Shown: positions 25,075 to 33,482, counted from the first letter of the stretch. The stretch is 37,574 nt of DNA from Halosimplex carlsbadense 2-9-1 (GCF_000337455.1 NZ_AOIU01000023.1:168347-205920); one strand, 5' to 3'. Numbers and translations are program-made. Notes: generated by a model from the sequence alone, not told the origin.

Positions 25075-25201
25075 GCTCGCCGATACTGTCGTTCGTATTG
25101 AGTGTCTTCTGTCGAGTCAAATAACTCTTTGATCCTTCGCGATCGGGCGGTCTCGACGGTTGGAAGCGGCGGTTGGGGCCAGCGACGGACGGCGCCGCCG
25201 G

Positions 25202-26962
25202 TCAGACCACCAGGACGAACAGAATGCCGATAGCGACGAGCGCGACGAGCACGATGCTGGTGCTGATGCCGGCGCGGAGGGTCGCGGGTTCCTCACCGGT
25301 CGCGCCCGTGATAGCCGCGCGCGGGCGCGCCGCCACGGCGGTCGAGCGGTCCGCGAGCCTCACCGCGACGCGGTCGGCCGCGGCGTACAGTTCGGTGACG
25401 CCGACGACGAGCGCGCGGGTCCCGTACAGCGCCGCGGGGTTGTACAGGCTGTCGATGTCGGGCAGCCGACCCGCCTTCGACAGGGGCTTTTTGATGAGAA
25501 CGAACCCGACGAGGCCGATGACCGCCAGCGCGACGCCCTCGACGACGTGGTCGACGGTGTAGGTCTCGTAGACGTGGCCGACGACCGCGTCGCTGGTCAC
25601 GTCGAACGGGAGGATGGCGAACAGCGCCCCGTCGACGAGGCCGTAGAAGACACACAGCGCGGCGACGCCGACCATGGCGACGGCCTGGCCGCGGTTGGCG
25701 TCGGCGACGCTCCCGTCGTACTCCCCGTGGAGGAACGCGTAGTAGCCGAACTTGATGAACGAGAGGAAGGTGCCGACGCCACCGACCAGCAACAGCAACT
25801 CCAGCGTGTGGAAGTCGCCGACTGCGAAGGGGCCGGCGGGGAACTCGTAGTGGCTCGCGGAGATGACGATTCCCTTGCTGACGAAGCCGTTGAACCCGGG
25901 GAACCCGGCGATCGACAGCGCGGCGACGGCGAAGGAGACGGCGGTGATCGGCATCTCGCGGCCGAGCCCGCCGAGTTTCTTCAGGCTCTCCTTGCCGGTC
26001 CGGTAGATGACGACGCCGGCGGTCATGAACAGGAGGCCCTTGTAGAGGATGTGGTTGAACACGTGGGCCATCGCGCCGGCCTGGCCGAGCGCGGTGCCGA
26101 TGCCGACGCCGGCGACCATGTAGCCGACCTGCGACTGGATGTGATAGGACAGGAGCCGGCGCATGTCGTTCTGGAACAGCGCGAAGGTCGCGCCGAAGAC
26201 GGCCATCAGTCCGCCCATGTAGGCGATAGCGACGTTACCCTCGGGGAACGCGCGGTACATGCCGTAGACCCCGGTCTTCGTGGTGAACACGCAGAGGAAG
26301 ACGCTGGCGGCGACGTGCGGGCGCGGGTAGGTGTCGGGCAGCCACGCGTGAAGGCCGATGAACCCGACGTTGACGCCGATCCCGACCGCCGCGAGGACGG
26401 GTGCGACCGGGCCGGCCATCCCGCCCTCGGCGGCCGAGAAGAGGAACGATCCGACCTCGACGTAGTGCCAGACGACGGCGCCCAGCAGGAGCGTCCCACC
26501 GACGCCGTGCAGGAGGGCGTAGCGAAAGCCCGCGCGGACCGCCCGGCCGCCGTAGTACCAGACCAGCAGCGTGCTGGTCACCGCCATCAGCTCCCAGAAG
26601 AAGATCAGCGACAGCCAGTCGCCGCCGAAGACCGCACCGAGGCTCGCGGCGACGTAGCTCAGCGCGAACGCGGTCTGGATCGAGTCGGCCTCGCTGTAGT
26701 AGGAGTAGACCCCCGCCGCCGCGGCGATGAACCCGAAGATCAGGCCCATCAGCGTCGAGAAGCCGTCGACGTTGTAGAGGACCGTCCGGAAGCCGAACAG
26801 CGACACCTCCAGGTGGGTCCCCGCGTCGGTCAGCCAGACGTAGGGGACGACCGCGGCCGACGCGAGGGCGCCCAGCGCGTGGCCGGCCTTGCGGCCGATG
26901 AACGGGAGCAACAGCGCCGCGAGCGCGACCGGGAGGAAGGGTGGAACCAGCGGGTCGACCAT
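25202..26962 (-). CDS. mnhD: Mrp/NuoL-like antiporter subunit, third D-type copy
   Basis: A 586-residue membrane protein of the NuoL/M/N-MrpA/D family with about 14-16 helices. The helix-5 glutamate is present (Glu124, FFWELMAV), as is the His of LHAWLPD (His205) and the later lysine (Lys229). The lysine usually seven residues before that His is replaced by Asn198. The C-terminus has an extra amphipathic stretch and a last helix, as in NuoL/MrpA, so it may take the place of the MrpA N-terminal part that this operon otherwise lacks. The ATG overlaps the upstream stop (TGATG). It is the last gene of the operon; a mnhA-like label is equally defensible. Confidence 0.87.
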   Translation of the reverse strand: MVDPLVPPFLPVALAALLLPFIGRKAGHALGALASAAVVPYVWLTDAGTHLEVSLFGFRTVLYNVDGFSTLMGLIFGFIAAAAGVYSYYSEADSIQTAFALSYVAASLGAVFGGDWLSLIFFWELMAVTSTLLVWYYGGRAVRAGFRYALLHGVGGTLLLGAVVWHYVEVGSFLFSAAEGGMAGPVAPVLAAVGIGVNVGFIGLHAWLPDTYPRPHVAASVFLCVFTTKTGVYGMYRAFPEGNVAIAYMGGLMAVFGATFALFQNDMRRLLSYHIQSQVGYMVAGVGIGTALGQAGAMAHVFNHILYKGLLFMTAGVVIYRTGKESLKKLGGLGREMPITAVSFAVAALSIAGFPGFNGFVSKGIVISASHYEFPAGPFAVGDFHTLELLLLVGGVGTFLSFIKFGYYAFLHGEYDGSVADANRGQAVAMVGVAALCVFYGLVDGALFAILPFDVTSDAVVGHVYETYTVDHVVEGVALAVIGLVGFVLIKKPLSKAGRLPDIDSLYNPAALYGTRALVVGVTELYAAADRVAVRLADRSTAVAARPRAAITGATGEEPATLRAGISTSIVLVALVAIGILFVLVV

Positions 26963-28677
26963 CAGACGCTCACCCCCGTCACGCCGGAGACGACGAGTCT
27001 GACGATCCGAAGGAAGACGGCGGCGTCGGGGACGATCCCGAGGACGACGGATCCGGTCGCGGCGAACAGGATGGGACCGAGCATCAGCCAGGTCGACTCC
27101 TCGCCGGTCCACCGGCGGTGTTCCCACGCGAGGCGCTCGTCGTGACCGTGGTCGTGCTCGATGTGGGCCGCGGCCTCGGCCTCGTCGACCGAGCCCTGGC
27201 CCTCGTGGTCGTCGGCGTAGCCGTGGTCGTCGACCCCGTCGTCGGGGTCGGAGCTATCGTCCGGCGCGCCGCCGTCGGCCGCAACGTCGGGCTCGCCGAA
27301 GCGGCCGCCGAGGACGGCCTCGACGAGCGGCTTGGGGTCCTCGTCGCCGGGCGACTCGAAGAAGGCGGCGTAGACGATCGGCCAGAAGTACGCGATGTTG
27401 AGCACGCCCGAGACGAGCAGCGCGCCAGTGAACACCACGTCGCCGGCCGAGACGGTGCCGATGAGCAGGAAATACTTGCTGACGAACCCGGCGACCAGCG
27501 GGATCCCGGCCATCCCCAGGGCGGCGACGCCGAAGGCCGTCATCGTCAGCGGCATCCGCTTGCCGATGCCCGCCATATTGGAGATGTCGTCGGTGTGAGT
27601 CTCGACGTGGATCGCGCCCGCACAGAAGAACAGCGTGAGCTTCATGAACGCGTGGGCGGGGATGTGCAGGAGTCCGCCGACCAGCGAGTAGGGGTGTAAC
27701 ACCGCCAGTCCGAGGACGATGTACGACAGCTGGCTCACCGTCGAGTAGGCCAGCCGGCGCTTGAGGTTGTCCTGGCGAAGGGCGATGACGCTGGAGGTCA
27801 CGAGGGTGAACGCGGCGATCGCCGCCAGTATGGTCCCCACCCCGAGTTCGGTCATCAGGTCCGGTCCGAACACGTCCAGAACGACGCGTGCGATACCGAA
27901 GACGCCGGACTTGACGACCGCGACCGCGTGCAGCAGGCCGGAGACGGGCGTCGGCGCGACCATCGCGTCGGGCAGCCACGAGTGGACCGGCATGAGCGCG
28001 GCCTTGACGCCGAACCCGGTGATCAACAGGGCGAAGGCGACGCGGGCGAACAGGGGGTCGGCCGCCGCCAGGTCGGCGATCCCGCCGGCGGCGAAGGCGG
28101 TCGTGCCGGCGAGCCAGTAGACCAGCACCGCACCCGCGAGGACGGCGACGCCGCCGCCGAAGGTGTAGGTGAGGTACTTCCGGCCGGCGGCGCGGGCCTC
28201 GTCGGTCTCGTCGTGGGCGACCAGCGGGTAGGTCGCGACGGTCAGCAGCTCGTAGAAGACGAACAGGACCAGTAGGTTGCCGGCGAAGGCGATACCGATC
28301 GCCGACGCGAGGCTGCCGGCGAACGCCGCGAAGTAGCGCGTCTGGCTGTGTTCGTCGAGCCCGCGCATGTAGCCGATGCTGTAGAAGCTGGTCACCAGCC
28401 ACAGCAGGCTCGCCAGCAGGGCGAAGAGGACCCCGAGCGAGTCCGCGCGGAGGACGAAGTTGACCCCGGGGACGAACGTGCCGAAGTCGGTGACGTAGGT
28501 GTCGCCGCCGAGCACACCGGGGACCATGCTGGCGACGATCCCCAGCTTGGCGAGCGCCGCGATCACCGTCCAGGACTCCCGGAGGTTCGGCCGCCCGCGG
28601 GAGGCGAGGATCGGGAGGATAGCGACGGCCGATACGAGCACTGCGGCGACCGGTCTGAGCGATGTGAGTTCCGTCAT
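26962..28677 (-). CDS. mnhD: Mrp antiporter subunit D-type, with Asp/His-rich loop
   Basis: A 571-residue proton-translocating membrane subunit. The conserved channel residues are intact: Glu143 (FYELLTVATYPL), Lys225 and His232 (KAALMPVHSWLPDAM), and Lys256. Between the penultimate and last helix lies a 90-residue hydrophilic insert (439-528), rich in Asp, Glu, Gly and seven His (HIEHDHGHDE among them). A soluble loop of this kind is unusual for the family and could bind metal. Start overlaps the stop of the upstream D gene (ATGA). It belongs to the D/NuoM branch by motif pattern and is probably part of the cation/proton antiporter complex. Confidence 0.88.
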   Translation of the reverse strand: MTELTSLRPVAAVLVSAVAILPILASRGRPNLRESWTVIAALAKLGIVASMVPGVLGGDTYVTDFGTFVPGVNFVLRADSLGVLFALLASLLWLVTSFYSIGYMRGLDEHSQTRYFAAFAGSLASAIGIAFAGNLLVLFVFYELLTVATYPLVAHDETDEARAAGRKYLTYTFGGGVAVLAGAVLVYWLAGTTAFAAGGIADLAAADPLFARVAFALLITGFGVKAALMPVHSWLPDAMVAPTPVSGLLHAVAVVKSGVFGIARVVLDVFGPDLMTELGVGTILAAIAAFTLVTSSVIALRQDNLKRRLAYSTVSQLSYIVLGLAVLHPYSLVGGLLHIPAHAFMKLTLFFCAGAIHVETHTDDISNMAGIGKRMPLTMTAFGVAALGMAGIPLVAGFVSKYFLLIGTVSAGDVVFTGALLVSGVLNIAYFWPIVYAAFFESPGDEDPKPLVEAVLGGRFGEPDVAADGGAPDDSSDPDDGVDDHGYADDHEGQGSVDEAEAAAHIEHDHGHDERLAWEHRRWTGEESTWLMLGPILFAATGSVVLGIVPDAAVFLRIVRLVVSGVTGVSV

Positions 28678-30218
28678 GACAGGAGCCGTTCGATGGTGGG
28701 TTCGAGGAGCTGTCCGTACTGGAACGCGGCGACGCCGAGGACGATCGCGAGAACGGCCGCGCCGACGACCGTCGCACGCATCCCGAGGGAGACGCGCGGG
28801 GTCGAAGCGGCGGCCCCGTCGTCCGTCGGTCCGTTACCGTCGGTGACGACGGCCGTCGTCGCGTCGGTCTCGACCGATTCGACGCTCGCGGCGGGCTCGG
28901 GCGCCTCGCGGAAGTACATCCGCTCGACGATCCGGGCGAAGTACGCCAGCGTCAGCAGCGTGCTCGCGAAGATGACGACCGCGAGCGGCCAGGCCTCGGC
29001 CTCGACGGCGCCCAGGGCGACGTACCACTTGCCGACGAACCCGACGGCGGGCGGGACGCCAACCATCGCGAGCGCGAGGACGCCGAACGCCCCCGCGCCC
29101 GACGGGAGCCGCGCGGCCAGCCCGTCGTAGGCGTCGATCGAGCGGGCGCCGGTCTCGGTCGCGATCAGCCCGCTCGTCAGGAACAGGCCGCCCTTCATGA
29201 CGGCGTGACCGACGAGGTGGATCGCCGCGCCGGTCAGCGCGGTGGTGTTGGCGACCGCGATGGCCGCGAGGACGAGTCCGAACTGCGACACCGACGAGTA
29301 GGCGAGCATCCGCTTGATCTCTGTCTGGCTCACCGCGAGGAGGCTGCCGACGACGATGCTCACGACCGCGGCGACCGCCAGTATCGTCCGGGCGAAGCCG
29401 TTTGCGGCGAGGAAGTCGACGGTGAAGACGGTGAAGACGATCCGGATCAGCGCGTAGGCGGCGACCGTCGAGACGAGCGCGGAGATGAACGCGCTGACGG
29501 AGTCGGGGGCCCCGGCGTAGGCGGTCGGCTGCCAGGTGTGGACCGGGAAGACGGCGACCTTGACGAACAGGCCGACGACGAGCAGGCCGAACGCCGCCTG
29601 AACGAGCGGGTCGGTGTAGCCGACCTCGGCCGCGGCGAGCTGGGTCGAGAGGTCGGCCATGTTGAGCGTCCCCGTCGCGACGTAGGCGTAGCCGATCCCG
29701 AGCAGGAACAGCGACGCGCCGACCGTCCCGACGAGCAGGTACTTCAGCGCCGCCAGCGCCGAGCGGCCGCCCTCGCCGCTGGCGACCAGCGCGTAGGCGG
29801 TCAGCCCCGTGATCTCCAGGAAGACGTACATGTTGAACACGTCCCCGGTGATGCTCATGCCGGTCAGGCCGGCGACCAGCAGGAGGTACGTCGCGTAGAA
29901 GGGGTTCGACCGCGGGCCCGCGGCGCGCGCGTACGCGAGCACGCCCAGCGAGACGACCGCGACGAGCAGCGCCATCGAGGCCGACAGGCCGTCGACGACG
30001 AGTTCGATCCCGAAGGGGGCGGTGAACCCGCCGACGACGTAGCGGACCGGATCGTCGCCGAACGCGCGGGTCGCGAGTGTCCCGACCGCGACGACCTGCC
30101 CGAGGGCGGCGACGACGGTGATCGGCCAGCCGGTCCGCGGGCGGACGAGCCCGGCGAGCAACACCGTGACCGAGCCCAACAGTGGGAGCGCGACGACGAG
30201 GGCGGGCAGTTCACTCAT
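28674..30218 (-). CDS. mnhD: Mrp antiporter subunit D, first copy
   Basis: A 514-residue membrane protein and the most typical MrpD of the three D-type copies. It follows MnhC directly, as in bacterial mrp operons. Channel residues are Glu135 (YVFLEITGLTAY), Lys220 (LFVKVAVFPVHTW) and His227. The later QTEIKRMLAYSSVSQFG segment is the usual NuoM/MrpD signature. A hydrophilic acidic loop (about 447-480) precedes the last helix. The ATG at 30218 overlaps the end of mnhC by 8 bases, and its stop overlaps the next gene by four (ATGA). It is predicted to move protons across the membrane as part of the Na+/H+ exchange complex. Confidence 0.9.
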   Translation of the reverse strand: MSELPALVVALPLLGSVTVLLAGLVRPRTGWPITVVAALGQVVAVGTLATRAFGDDPVRYVVGGFTAPFGIELVVDGLSASMALLVAVVSLGVLAYARAAGPRSNPFYATYLLLVAGLTGMSITGDVFNMYVFLEITGLTAYALVASGEGGRSALAALKYLLVGTVGASLFLLGIGYAYVATGTLNMADLSTQLAAAEVGYTDPLVQAAFGLLVVGLFVKVAVFPVHTWQPTAYAGAPDSVSAFISALVSTVAAYALIRIVFTVFTVDFLAANGFARTILAVAAVVSIVVGSLLAVSQTEIKRMLAYSSVSQFGLVLAAIAVANTTALTGAAIHLVGHAVMKGGLFLTSGLIATETGARSIDAYDGLAARLPSGAGAFGVLALAMVGVPPAVGFVGKWYVALGAVEAEAWPLAVVIFASTLLTLAYFARIVERMYFREAPEPAASVESVETDATTAVVTDGNGPTDDGAAASTPRVSLGMRATVVGAAVLAIVLGVAAFQYGQLLEPTIERLLS

Positions 30219-30567
30219 CGTGGCTCACCTGCCGGATCGCCTGCTCGTTGAGCGTTCCGTACGCCTCGTAGACGCGCACGACGAGCCCGAGCGCGACGGC
30301 CGTGAGACTCACTCCGACGACGATCGCGGTGAGGATCAGCACGTGTGGCAGCGGGCTGACGTACGGTTCCGGCGCGGTCAGCAGCGGCGGGCTCGCGCCC
30401 GTCACGAACGCGGAGGTGATGAAAAACAGGAAGATGCCCGTCTGGAAAACGTTCATCCCGATCACCTTCTTGACGACGTTCCCGTTGGCTATCAGCATGT
30501 ACGTCCCGACGCCCAGCAGGAGAAACGAGACTAGGTAGTAGAGCCGGTCGGCGACCATATCTATCAC
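30211..30567 (-). CDS. mnhC: Mrp antiporter subunit C (NuoK-like)
   Basis: A 118-residue protein with three membrane helices (about 8-26, 36-57, 75-98), matching MrpC/NuoK in size and layout. The signature is visible in helix 2 (VVKKVIGMNVFQTGIFLFF) and in the final helix (PLPHVLILTAIVVGVS, where the HxLxLTAIVI motif of the family is recognisable). A GTG at 30567 overlaps the upstream stop (GTGA). An ATG at 30558 is the alternative start, three residues shorter. It lies between mnhB and the first mnhD, the usual order. As in complex I it should form the small central channel that couples the larger subunits. Confidence 0.92.
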   Translation of the reverse strand: MIDMVADRLYYLVSFLLLGVGTYMLIANGNVVKKVIGMNVFQTGIFLFFITSAFVTGASPPLLTAPEPYVSPLPHVLILTAIVVGVSLTAVALGLVVRVYEAYGTLNEQAIRQVSHDE

Positions 30568-31064
30568 GCGAAATCACTCCCGTCGTTCGACATTCCCGCG
30601 GCGATGACGAAAAAGAGGCCGGTTACGATGCCGGAGACGACCAGCCCGATCGCCAGCTCGACGAACTCGATACCGTACTTGATCGCGTGGGGAACGGGGT
30701 ACACCTCGTACTCGAGGAAGCCGCCGCCCAGCACCACCGACCCGATGCCGGTCAGCAGGAAGGCGAGCACCCCCAGACCGACGAGTCCGACCGCCAGTCG
30801 CGGCCCGACCCAGTCGCGGGTCGTCTCGATTCCGAAGGCGATGCCGAGCATGAGCACGACCGTGCCGACGATGACCCCGCCCTGGAAGCCCCCGCCGGAG
30901 GAGTCGGCGCCGTGGAACATCACGAACAGCCCGAGCGTGAAGACGAACGGAGTGATGATCCGCACCGTCGTCATGATTATCGGGCTCTCGACGTAGAGCC
31001 CCTTTCTTTGGTCGTCTTCGGTCACGGCCTCGTCTCCGACGGGCGTCTCCGCGGCGTCGCTCAT
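30564..31064 (-). CDS. mnhB: Mrp antiporter subunit B (MnhB)
   Basis: A 166-residue protein with four membrane helices after a charged N-terminus of about 27 residues. The MnhB signature HGADSSGGGFQGG is at residues 51-63 (bacterial forms have HGH-x-P-GGGFQGG). A second characteristic segment lies near the C-terminus (YGIEFVELAIGLVVSGIVTG). It overlaps the DUF4040 protein gene at its start by four bases and mnhC at its end. MnhB is one of the small subunits of the Mrp complex. The acidic N-terminal extension is ordinary for haloarchaea. Confidence 0.93.
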   Translation of the reverse strand: MSDAAETPVGDEAVTEDDQRKGLYVESPIIMTTVRIITPFVFTLGLFVMFHGADSSGGGFQGGVIVGTVVLMLGIAFGIETTRDWVGPRLAVGLVGLGVLAFLLTGIGSVVLGGGFLEYEVYPVPHAIKYGIEFVELAIGLVVSGIVTGLFFVIAAGMSNDGSDFA

Positions 31065-31597
31065 CCGAGCACCTCCCTGTCGAGGACGACCAGCAGGCCG
31101 ATCCCCGCCGAGTAGACGACGACGGCCTCACCGAGCGTGTCGAACCCTCGGTAGGCCGCGAGGACGGCCGTCACGGCGTTTTTCACCTCGGTCTCCTCGT
31201 AGGCGTTGTCGAGGTAGTAGTCGGTCAGGTTGTCGCTCGCGACGGCCGACCCGGCGTCTCCGACGGCCGGGAGCGCGAGCAGCGTCGTCGACAGCGCGGC
31301 GACGAGCGCGACCGAGACGGCCAGGGCGCGCAGGTCGACCGATTCGAGGACTTCGTCGTCGACCGGCCGGACGGTCTTGGCGATGGTCAACAGGAACAGG
31401 ACCGTCATGATACCGGCGCCCACCGCGGCCTCGGTGAGGCCCACGTCGGGCGCGCGCAGGAACACCCAGATGACGGCGATGCCGAGGCTGTAGGCTCCGA
31501 AGGCGATTATCGACCCGAGCACGTCCCGGAGCAGGGCGGTCGCGACCGCACAGGCGAGGACGAAGATGACGAGGCCGACTTCGAGCGCCCCCGTCAT
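31061..31597 (-). CDS. MrpA C-terminal-like subunit (DUF4040 plus MbhE-like part)
   Basis: A 178-residue membrane protein that corresponds to the C-terminal end of bacterial MrpA. The first half is a DUF4040/MbhD-like domain with helices and the motif RAPDVGLTEAAVGAG (about 48-62). The second half is the MbhE-like region with VKNAVTAVLAAYRGFDTLGEAVVVYSAGIG, which matches the NVILVDFRGFDTLGE stretch of MrpA. In this organism the MrpA function is therefore split over separate genes. The ATG at 31597 is in an ATGA overlap with mnhG; an in-frame start 21 bases upstream is inside mnhG and is rejected. Confidence 0.88.
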   Translation of the reverse strand: MTGALEVGLVIFVLACAVATALLRDVLGSIIAFGAYSLGIAVIWVFLRAPDVGLTEAAVGAGIMTVLFLLTIAKTVRPVDDEVLESVDLRALAVSVALVAALSTTLLALPAVGDAGSAVASDNLTDYYLDNAYEETEVKNAVTAVLAAYRGFDTLGEAVVVYSAGIGLLVVLDREVLG

Positions 31598-31905
31598 GAG
31601 TCGTCCTCCGTCGTCCACGGCTCGATGCCTTCCTCGATGGCGGCCCGAGTGATGGCGTGGGCGGCGGTGGGGTTCGTGAGGAACATGAACACCAGCAGCA
31701 GTACGACCTTCACCGAGGACAGCCCGGGTCCGAACGCGACGGCGACGGCCGAGAGCGCCAACACGGCGCCGAGCGTCTCGCTTTTCGACGTGCTGTGGGC
31801 GCGCGTGTAGAGGTCCGGCAGTCGGACCAGACCGACGGCGGCTACGAGCGCGAAGAACACGCCACCGGCCGCCAACACCAGTACCGCGATCTCTCGGGGC
31901 GTCAT
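31594..31905 (-). CDS. mnhG: Mrp antiporter subunit G (MnhG)
   Basis: A 103-residue protein with three membrane helices. The family hallmarks are present: a Gly-rich first helix (LAAGGVFFALVAAVGLVRLPD), the motif LVRLPDLYTRAHSTSKSETLG (about 25-45) and the C-terminal LTNPTAAHAITRAA (about 76-89). The start ATG at 31905 overlaps the mnhF stop (TGATG); a longer open frame upstream runs through mnhF and is rejected. MnhG is a small essential membrane subunit of the Mrp Na+/H+ antiporter. Confidence 0.94.
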   Translation of the reverse strand: MTPREIAVLVLAAGGVFFALVAAVGLVRLPDLYTRAHSTSKSETLGAVLALSAVAVAFGPGLSSVKVVLLLVFMFLTNPTAAHAITRAAIEEGIEPWTTEDDS

Positions 31906-32180
31906 CAGAGCACCCCTCCGCGTTCGACCGAGAACTTCGAGATCGCGATGCTCAACAGGAAGTTCAACAGCGCGTAGACGAGCGCGATGTCGAGCGCGCC
32001 CGCTTCGCCGATGGCCGCCGCCAGCAGCGCGATGACGATGACGACGTTCGACCCGATGACGTTGATCGCGATGACGCGGTCGGGCATCGTGGGCCCGTCG
32101 ACGATCCGGTAGACCGCGACCAGCGACGTGATGACGAACGCGCCCGCCGTTGCCAGGAGGGCGTCTTCGATGAGCGTCAC
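31905..32180 (-). CDS. mnhF: Mrp antiporter subunit F (MnhF)
   Basis: A 91-residue protein with three membrane helices (about 8-25, 38-57, 63-80). It carries the MnhF signature YRIVDGPTMPDRVIAINVIG (about 24-43), where Asp33-Arg-Val-x-Ala corresponds to the conserved loop of the family. The start overlaps the end of mnhE by four bases (ATGA) and the stop overlaps mnhG by one. In bacterial Mrp complexes this subunit sits at the sodium-pathway side and is required for activity. Confidence 0.94.
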   Translation of the reverse strand: MTLIEDALLATAGAFVITSLVAVYRIVDGPTMPDRVIAINVIGSNVVIVIALLAAAIGEAGALDIALVYALLNFLLSIAISKFSVERGGVL

Positions 32181-33217
32181 GACTCCTCACCCTCCTCCAT
32201 GGTGCGCTCGCTGGGGCTGGGGATGCGCGCGGCGGCCAGTCCGTAGAAGACGAACCTGACCGCCCGTTCGAGCGAGCCGCCGAACAGGTCCGCCCGGGAG
32301 TCGCGCGTCAGCGTGTGGACGGTGAAGTGGCGCCGCGACACGTCCACGGTCAGCGTGCCCGGGGTGAGCGTGATGCTGTTGGCCAGCGTCGTCACCGGGA
32401 GCGACGACGACACCGCGGCGTCGAACTCGACGAGCTTCGGGTCGATCGGCAGGTCGGGGTGGAGCACGACGTAGGCGATCTTGAAGTTCGCCACGACGAT
32501 CTCCCAGAGCAGGTACGGGACGTACAGCGCGAACCTCGCGAGCCGCTTGACCGTCCGGACGGGTTCGACCGGCGTGGTGAGCGAGACGCCCCACAGCGCG
32601 ACCGCGACGATCCCGGCGGAGATCGCGCCGGTGGCGAGTTCGAACGTCGCCAGCGACCCCGCGAGGAGCAGATAGAAGAGATAGGAGACGCCGAACAGCG
32701 CGAGGAACTGCGCGACCGTCCCGCGTTTGACGAGCAGCGGGCTCCGCCGCTGGCGCTGGACGGGCGCTTCCGTCACGTCGAGGCCGGCCCGCCGAACCTC
32801 GCTCTGTAGCGTGGGCAACAGCGGCGTCGTTCCGAGGGGATCGAACTCGGGGTCGAACACCGCGCCGTCGAGGTCGAACTCGCGCGCGTACCGGGTCAGC
32901 ACCTCGGCGTAGTCGCCCGGACTGAACAGGTACTCGCGGGTACCGACCAGCCCGGTTTCGACGGTCACCGCGTCGCTCGCTTCACCCAGGTCCTCCTCGG
33001 CCCAGACGGACACTTTCTCGAGGAGGGCACGCGCCTGCTCGGTCTCGGCCGAGTCCTCGCCCACGGTCGACCGCTCTGAGACCGGATAGACGAAGTGGAC
33101 CGCGACGGACTCGCTCCCGTCTTCGATGCGGTCGAGCGCCTCCTGAAGCGCGTACGCGACGGTGGGCCGGAGGGTCGGGGACTCCGAAACCGGCACGAGC
33201 AAGCCGGTTCCAGTCAC
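32177..33217 (-). CDS. mnhE: MnhE with N-terminal universal-stress-protein-like domain
   Basis: A 346-residue protein. Residues 1-157 form a soluble alpha/beta domain resembling a Usp domain (first strand TGLLVPVSESPTLRPTVAYA, helix, strand VAVHFVYPVSE, long helix, strand VTVETGLVG). Residues about 160-346 are the MnhE subunit: two hydrophobic helices near 168-185 and 192-212, then the conserved WEIVVANFKIAYVVLHPDL and NSITLTPGTLTVDV segments. Bacterial MnhE lacks the N-terminal domain, which nearly doubles the length. The start is a GTG at 33217 with a GAGGGGG stretch about seven bases upstream as possible ribosome site. It is the first gene of the nine-gene antiporter operon. Confidence 0.9.
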   Translation of the reverse strand: MTGTGLLVPVSESPTLRPTVAYALQEALDRIEDGSESVAVHFVYPVSERSTVGEDSAETEQARALLEKVSVWAEEDLGEASDAVTVETGLVGTREYLFSPGDYAEVLTRYAREFDLDGAVFDPEFDPLGTTPLLPTLQSEVRRAGLDVTEAPVQRQRRSPLLVKRGTVAQFLALFGVSYLFYLLLAGSLATFELATGAISAGIVAVALWGVSLTTPVEPVRTVKRLARFALYVPYLLWEIVVANFKIAYVVLHPDLPIDPKLVEFDAAVSSSLPVTTLANSITLTPGTLTVDVSRRHFTVHTLTRDSRADLFGGSLERAVRFVFYGLAAARIPSPSERTMEEGEES

Positions 33218-33268
33218 TGGGCCGGCCCCCTCGACTCACGGAGCGTCGTTCGGACGAAGGTGGGTGTC

Positions 33269-33286
33269 ATCAATCGTTCGGTTGAT
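33269..33286. promoter_or_regulatory. Imperfect palindrome upstream of the Mrp operon
   Basis: ATCAATCGT and TCGGTTGAT pair at seven of nine positions (33269-33286). It lies 52-69 bases before the mnhE GTG and near candidate box A sequences, so it could be an operator. Low confidence. Confidence 0.3.
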
Positions 33287-33427
33287 TCTTAGCCGGAACT
33301 CGTTAAAGGATTTCTTTCTCCCCCGACTGCCCGGCGGTCTCTTCCGTTTTCGTCGCGTCCTCGGACGGTCCGTCCGGTTCCTCGCGAGACGCGCGTGGAC
33401 GCCGCCCGACGGGGTGAAACCCTACGC

Positions 33428-33482
33428 TATTATCATTTTTGAGGTGCTGAAGGCTGAGCTTGAATTTATGTTTTTGATAATA
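33428..33482. repeat. AT-rich inverted repeat before the pilin gene
   Basis: TATTATCA (33428-33435) and TGATAATA (33475-33482) are exact reverse complements with 39 bases between. The segment is strikingly AT-rich for this genome and lies about 140 bases upstream of pilin 1. It could be a binding site or promoter region. Confidence 0.5.

Noticed and set aside
25160..27145. Plus-strand open frame of 661 codons opposite the last antiporter genes
   Set aside because: It is the antisense of two clear membrane proteins, has a repetitive Arg/Asp/Gly/Val composition with no domain, and crosses the boundary between two real genes. Long antisense frames are expected at this G+C.
29205..30251. Plus-strand open frame of 348 codons opposite the first mnhD
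   Set aside because: Low-complexity Asp/Arg/Gly composition, no membrane or catalytic features, and a strongly supported gene on the other strand.
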